From Bacillota bacterium (GTDB lineage: Bacteria; Bacillota; Clostridia; Christensenellales; CAG-138), in the NCBI GenBank assembly GCA_023416175.1, contig JAEZIE010000006.1, positions 1-14,812 of the forward strand: DNA of 14,812 bases, read 5' to 3'. Positions 14,352-14,812 of this stretch are shown piece by piece. Both the position numbers and the translations under genes were made by a program. Position 1 is the first letter of the stretch. Every line of letters starts with the position of its first letter. The notes beneath the pieces are model-generated. The model did not search any database and was not told where the DNA came from. It saw nothing but the letters and a program-made list of their open reading frames with translations.

Positions 14352-14359
14352 ACTTGCTA

Positions 14360-14812
14360 TCAAAGCTCCATCTCCATAAATCCCACCAAAAACGGCAGAT
14401 GCGGGAATTGCCTTGTTCCGGTGGAAACAAAGCCGTATCTCTCATACCAGCTTTTTAATACCACATGATTTTCCATGATGCCGATGGAGATTTTATTTGC
14501 ACCCATACCTTTAGCCTCTGCCTTAGCCACATCCAAAAGCTGCGCGCCAAAGCCCAAATGCCGGTAAGCGGGGGGTACGCAAAGCTTTTCCAACGTAAAG
14601 AACCCGTTCTCCTTATCCTTTAGCTCCATAAAACCGCAGAGCTTGCCTTCCCGGAACAGGCCGTACATTTTAGCGCCGCCTTCCCAATCCCCAATCAGGC
14701 GTTCCGTTTCAAGAAACGCGCCATTGGACGGGCAATTCTCGTTTGTCAGGCCGAATTCTTCCGCCACAGTCAGAAAGCTTTGCCGGATGAGTTCTGCGCA
14801 ATGGTCCAGTTC
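14360..14812 (-). CDS. GNAT-family N-acetyltransferase, 5' truncated by window
   Basis: Transfers an acetyl group from acetyl-CoA to an unidentified amine. The frame stays open to the last base of the window (ELDHCAELIRQSFLTVAEEFG), and that upstream segment looks like the normal family N-terminus, so GTG 14767 is internal and the true start lies outside. In the 150 visible residues, FTLEKLCVPPAYRHLGFGAQLL is GNAT motif A, with the pyrophosphate-binding Arg-x-x-Gly-x-Gly pattern carried by RHLGFG. ISIGIMENHVVLKSWYERYGF is motif B, with the conserved Asn and Tyr. Substrate is not predictable. A terminator follows the stop directly. Confidence 0.88.
   Translation of the reverse strand, partial: ELDHCAELIRQSFLTVAEEFGLTNENCPSNGAFLETERLIGDWEGGAKMYGLFREGKLCGFMELKDKENGFFTLEKLCVPPAYRHLGFGAQLLDVAKAEAKGMGANKISIGIMENHVVLKSWYERYGFVSTGTRQFPHLPFLVGFMEMEL

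Noticed and set aside
13682..14458. 258-codon + strand open frame running out of PFOR through the structured element
   Set aside because: Its first half is a shifted reading of PFOR, and its tail crosses a terminator, the palindromic element and the antisense GNAT gene. The product is low-complexity Arg/Ser-rich.
1..14812. tRNA or rRNA genes, CRISPR arrays, transposase or prophage genes
   Set aside because: No repeat-spacer array, no cloverleaf with GGTTCGAATCC-type arm, and no recognisable transposase, integrase or phage reading frame was seen. The non-coding gaps are accounted for by promoters, terminators and the two palindromic elements.

Overview
The window reads as chromosomal DNA of an anaerobic Gram-positive bacterium of the Clostridia type. 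This is inferred from gene content: a full-length homodimeric-type pyruvate:ferredoxin oxidoreductase (PFOR), a two-gene transketolase, an adaA/ogt pair, an SdpR/SdpI pair and a QueT-family ECF transporter subunit. Strong AGGAGG-type ribosome binding sites, GTG and TTG starts, and short U-tailed hairpin terminators fit the same group. Base composition is moderately GC-rich by eye. No genus can be named from this alone.

Layout, left to right. (1) The 3' part of an FGGY sugar kinase (+), cut by the window start, converges on a split transketolase (C-terminal-half gene then N-terminal-half gene, both on -). Between them lie a palindrome-rich non-coding stretch and a perfect 13-bp hairpin. (2) A + strand operon encodes AdaA (methylphosphotriester sensor/activator), Ogt (O6-alkylguanine repair) and an ASCH-domain protein. 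It ends at a terminator shared with (3) an aldo/keto reductase (-). (4) Alanine dehydrogenase (-) has its own promoter, which starts over the end of sdpI. (5) sdpR-sdpI (-) is a translationally overlapping repressor and membrane-protein pair with a clear ArsR-type operator. (6) Divergent from it, an amidohydrolase of the aminohydrolase/8-oxoguanine-deaminase type overlaps a queT-like transporter gene (+). (7) A PFOR gene (+) is driven by a perfect-consensus promoter and ends at a strong terminator. (8) A highly structured intergenic element is bounded by a 9-bp inverted repeat and flanked by two related terminator hairpins. (9) A GNAT acetyltransferase (-) is cut by the window end.

How the genes work together. 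The kinase and transketolase are consistent with pentose catabolism feeding the non-oxidative pentose phosphate pathway. PFOR turns the resulting pyruvate into acetyl-CoA and reduced ferredoxin, and alanine dehydrogenase links pyruvate, ammonia and NADH. AdaA-Ogt is an adaptive alkylation response, with the ASCH protein as an unexplained third member. The least conventional unit is the amidohydrolase-QueT pair, which looks like uptake plus deamination of a purine-, deazapurine- or pterin-like compound.
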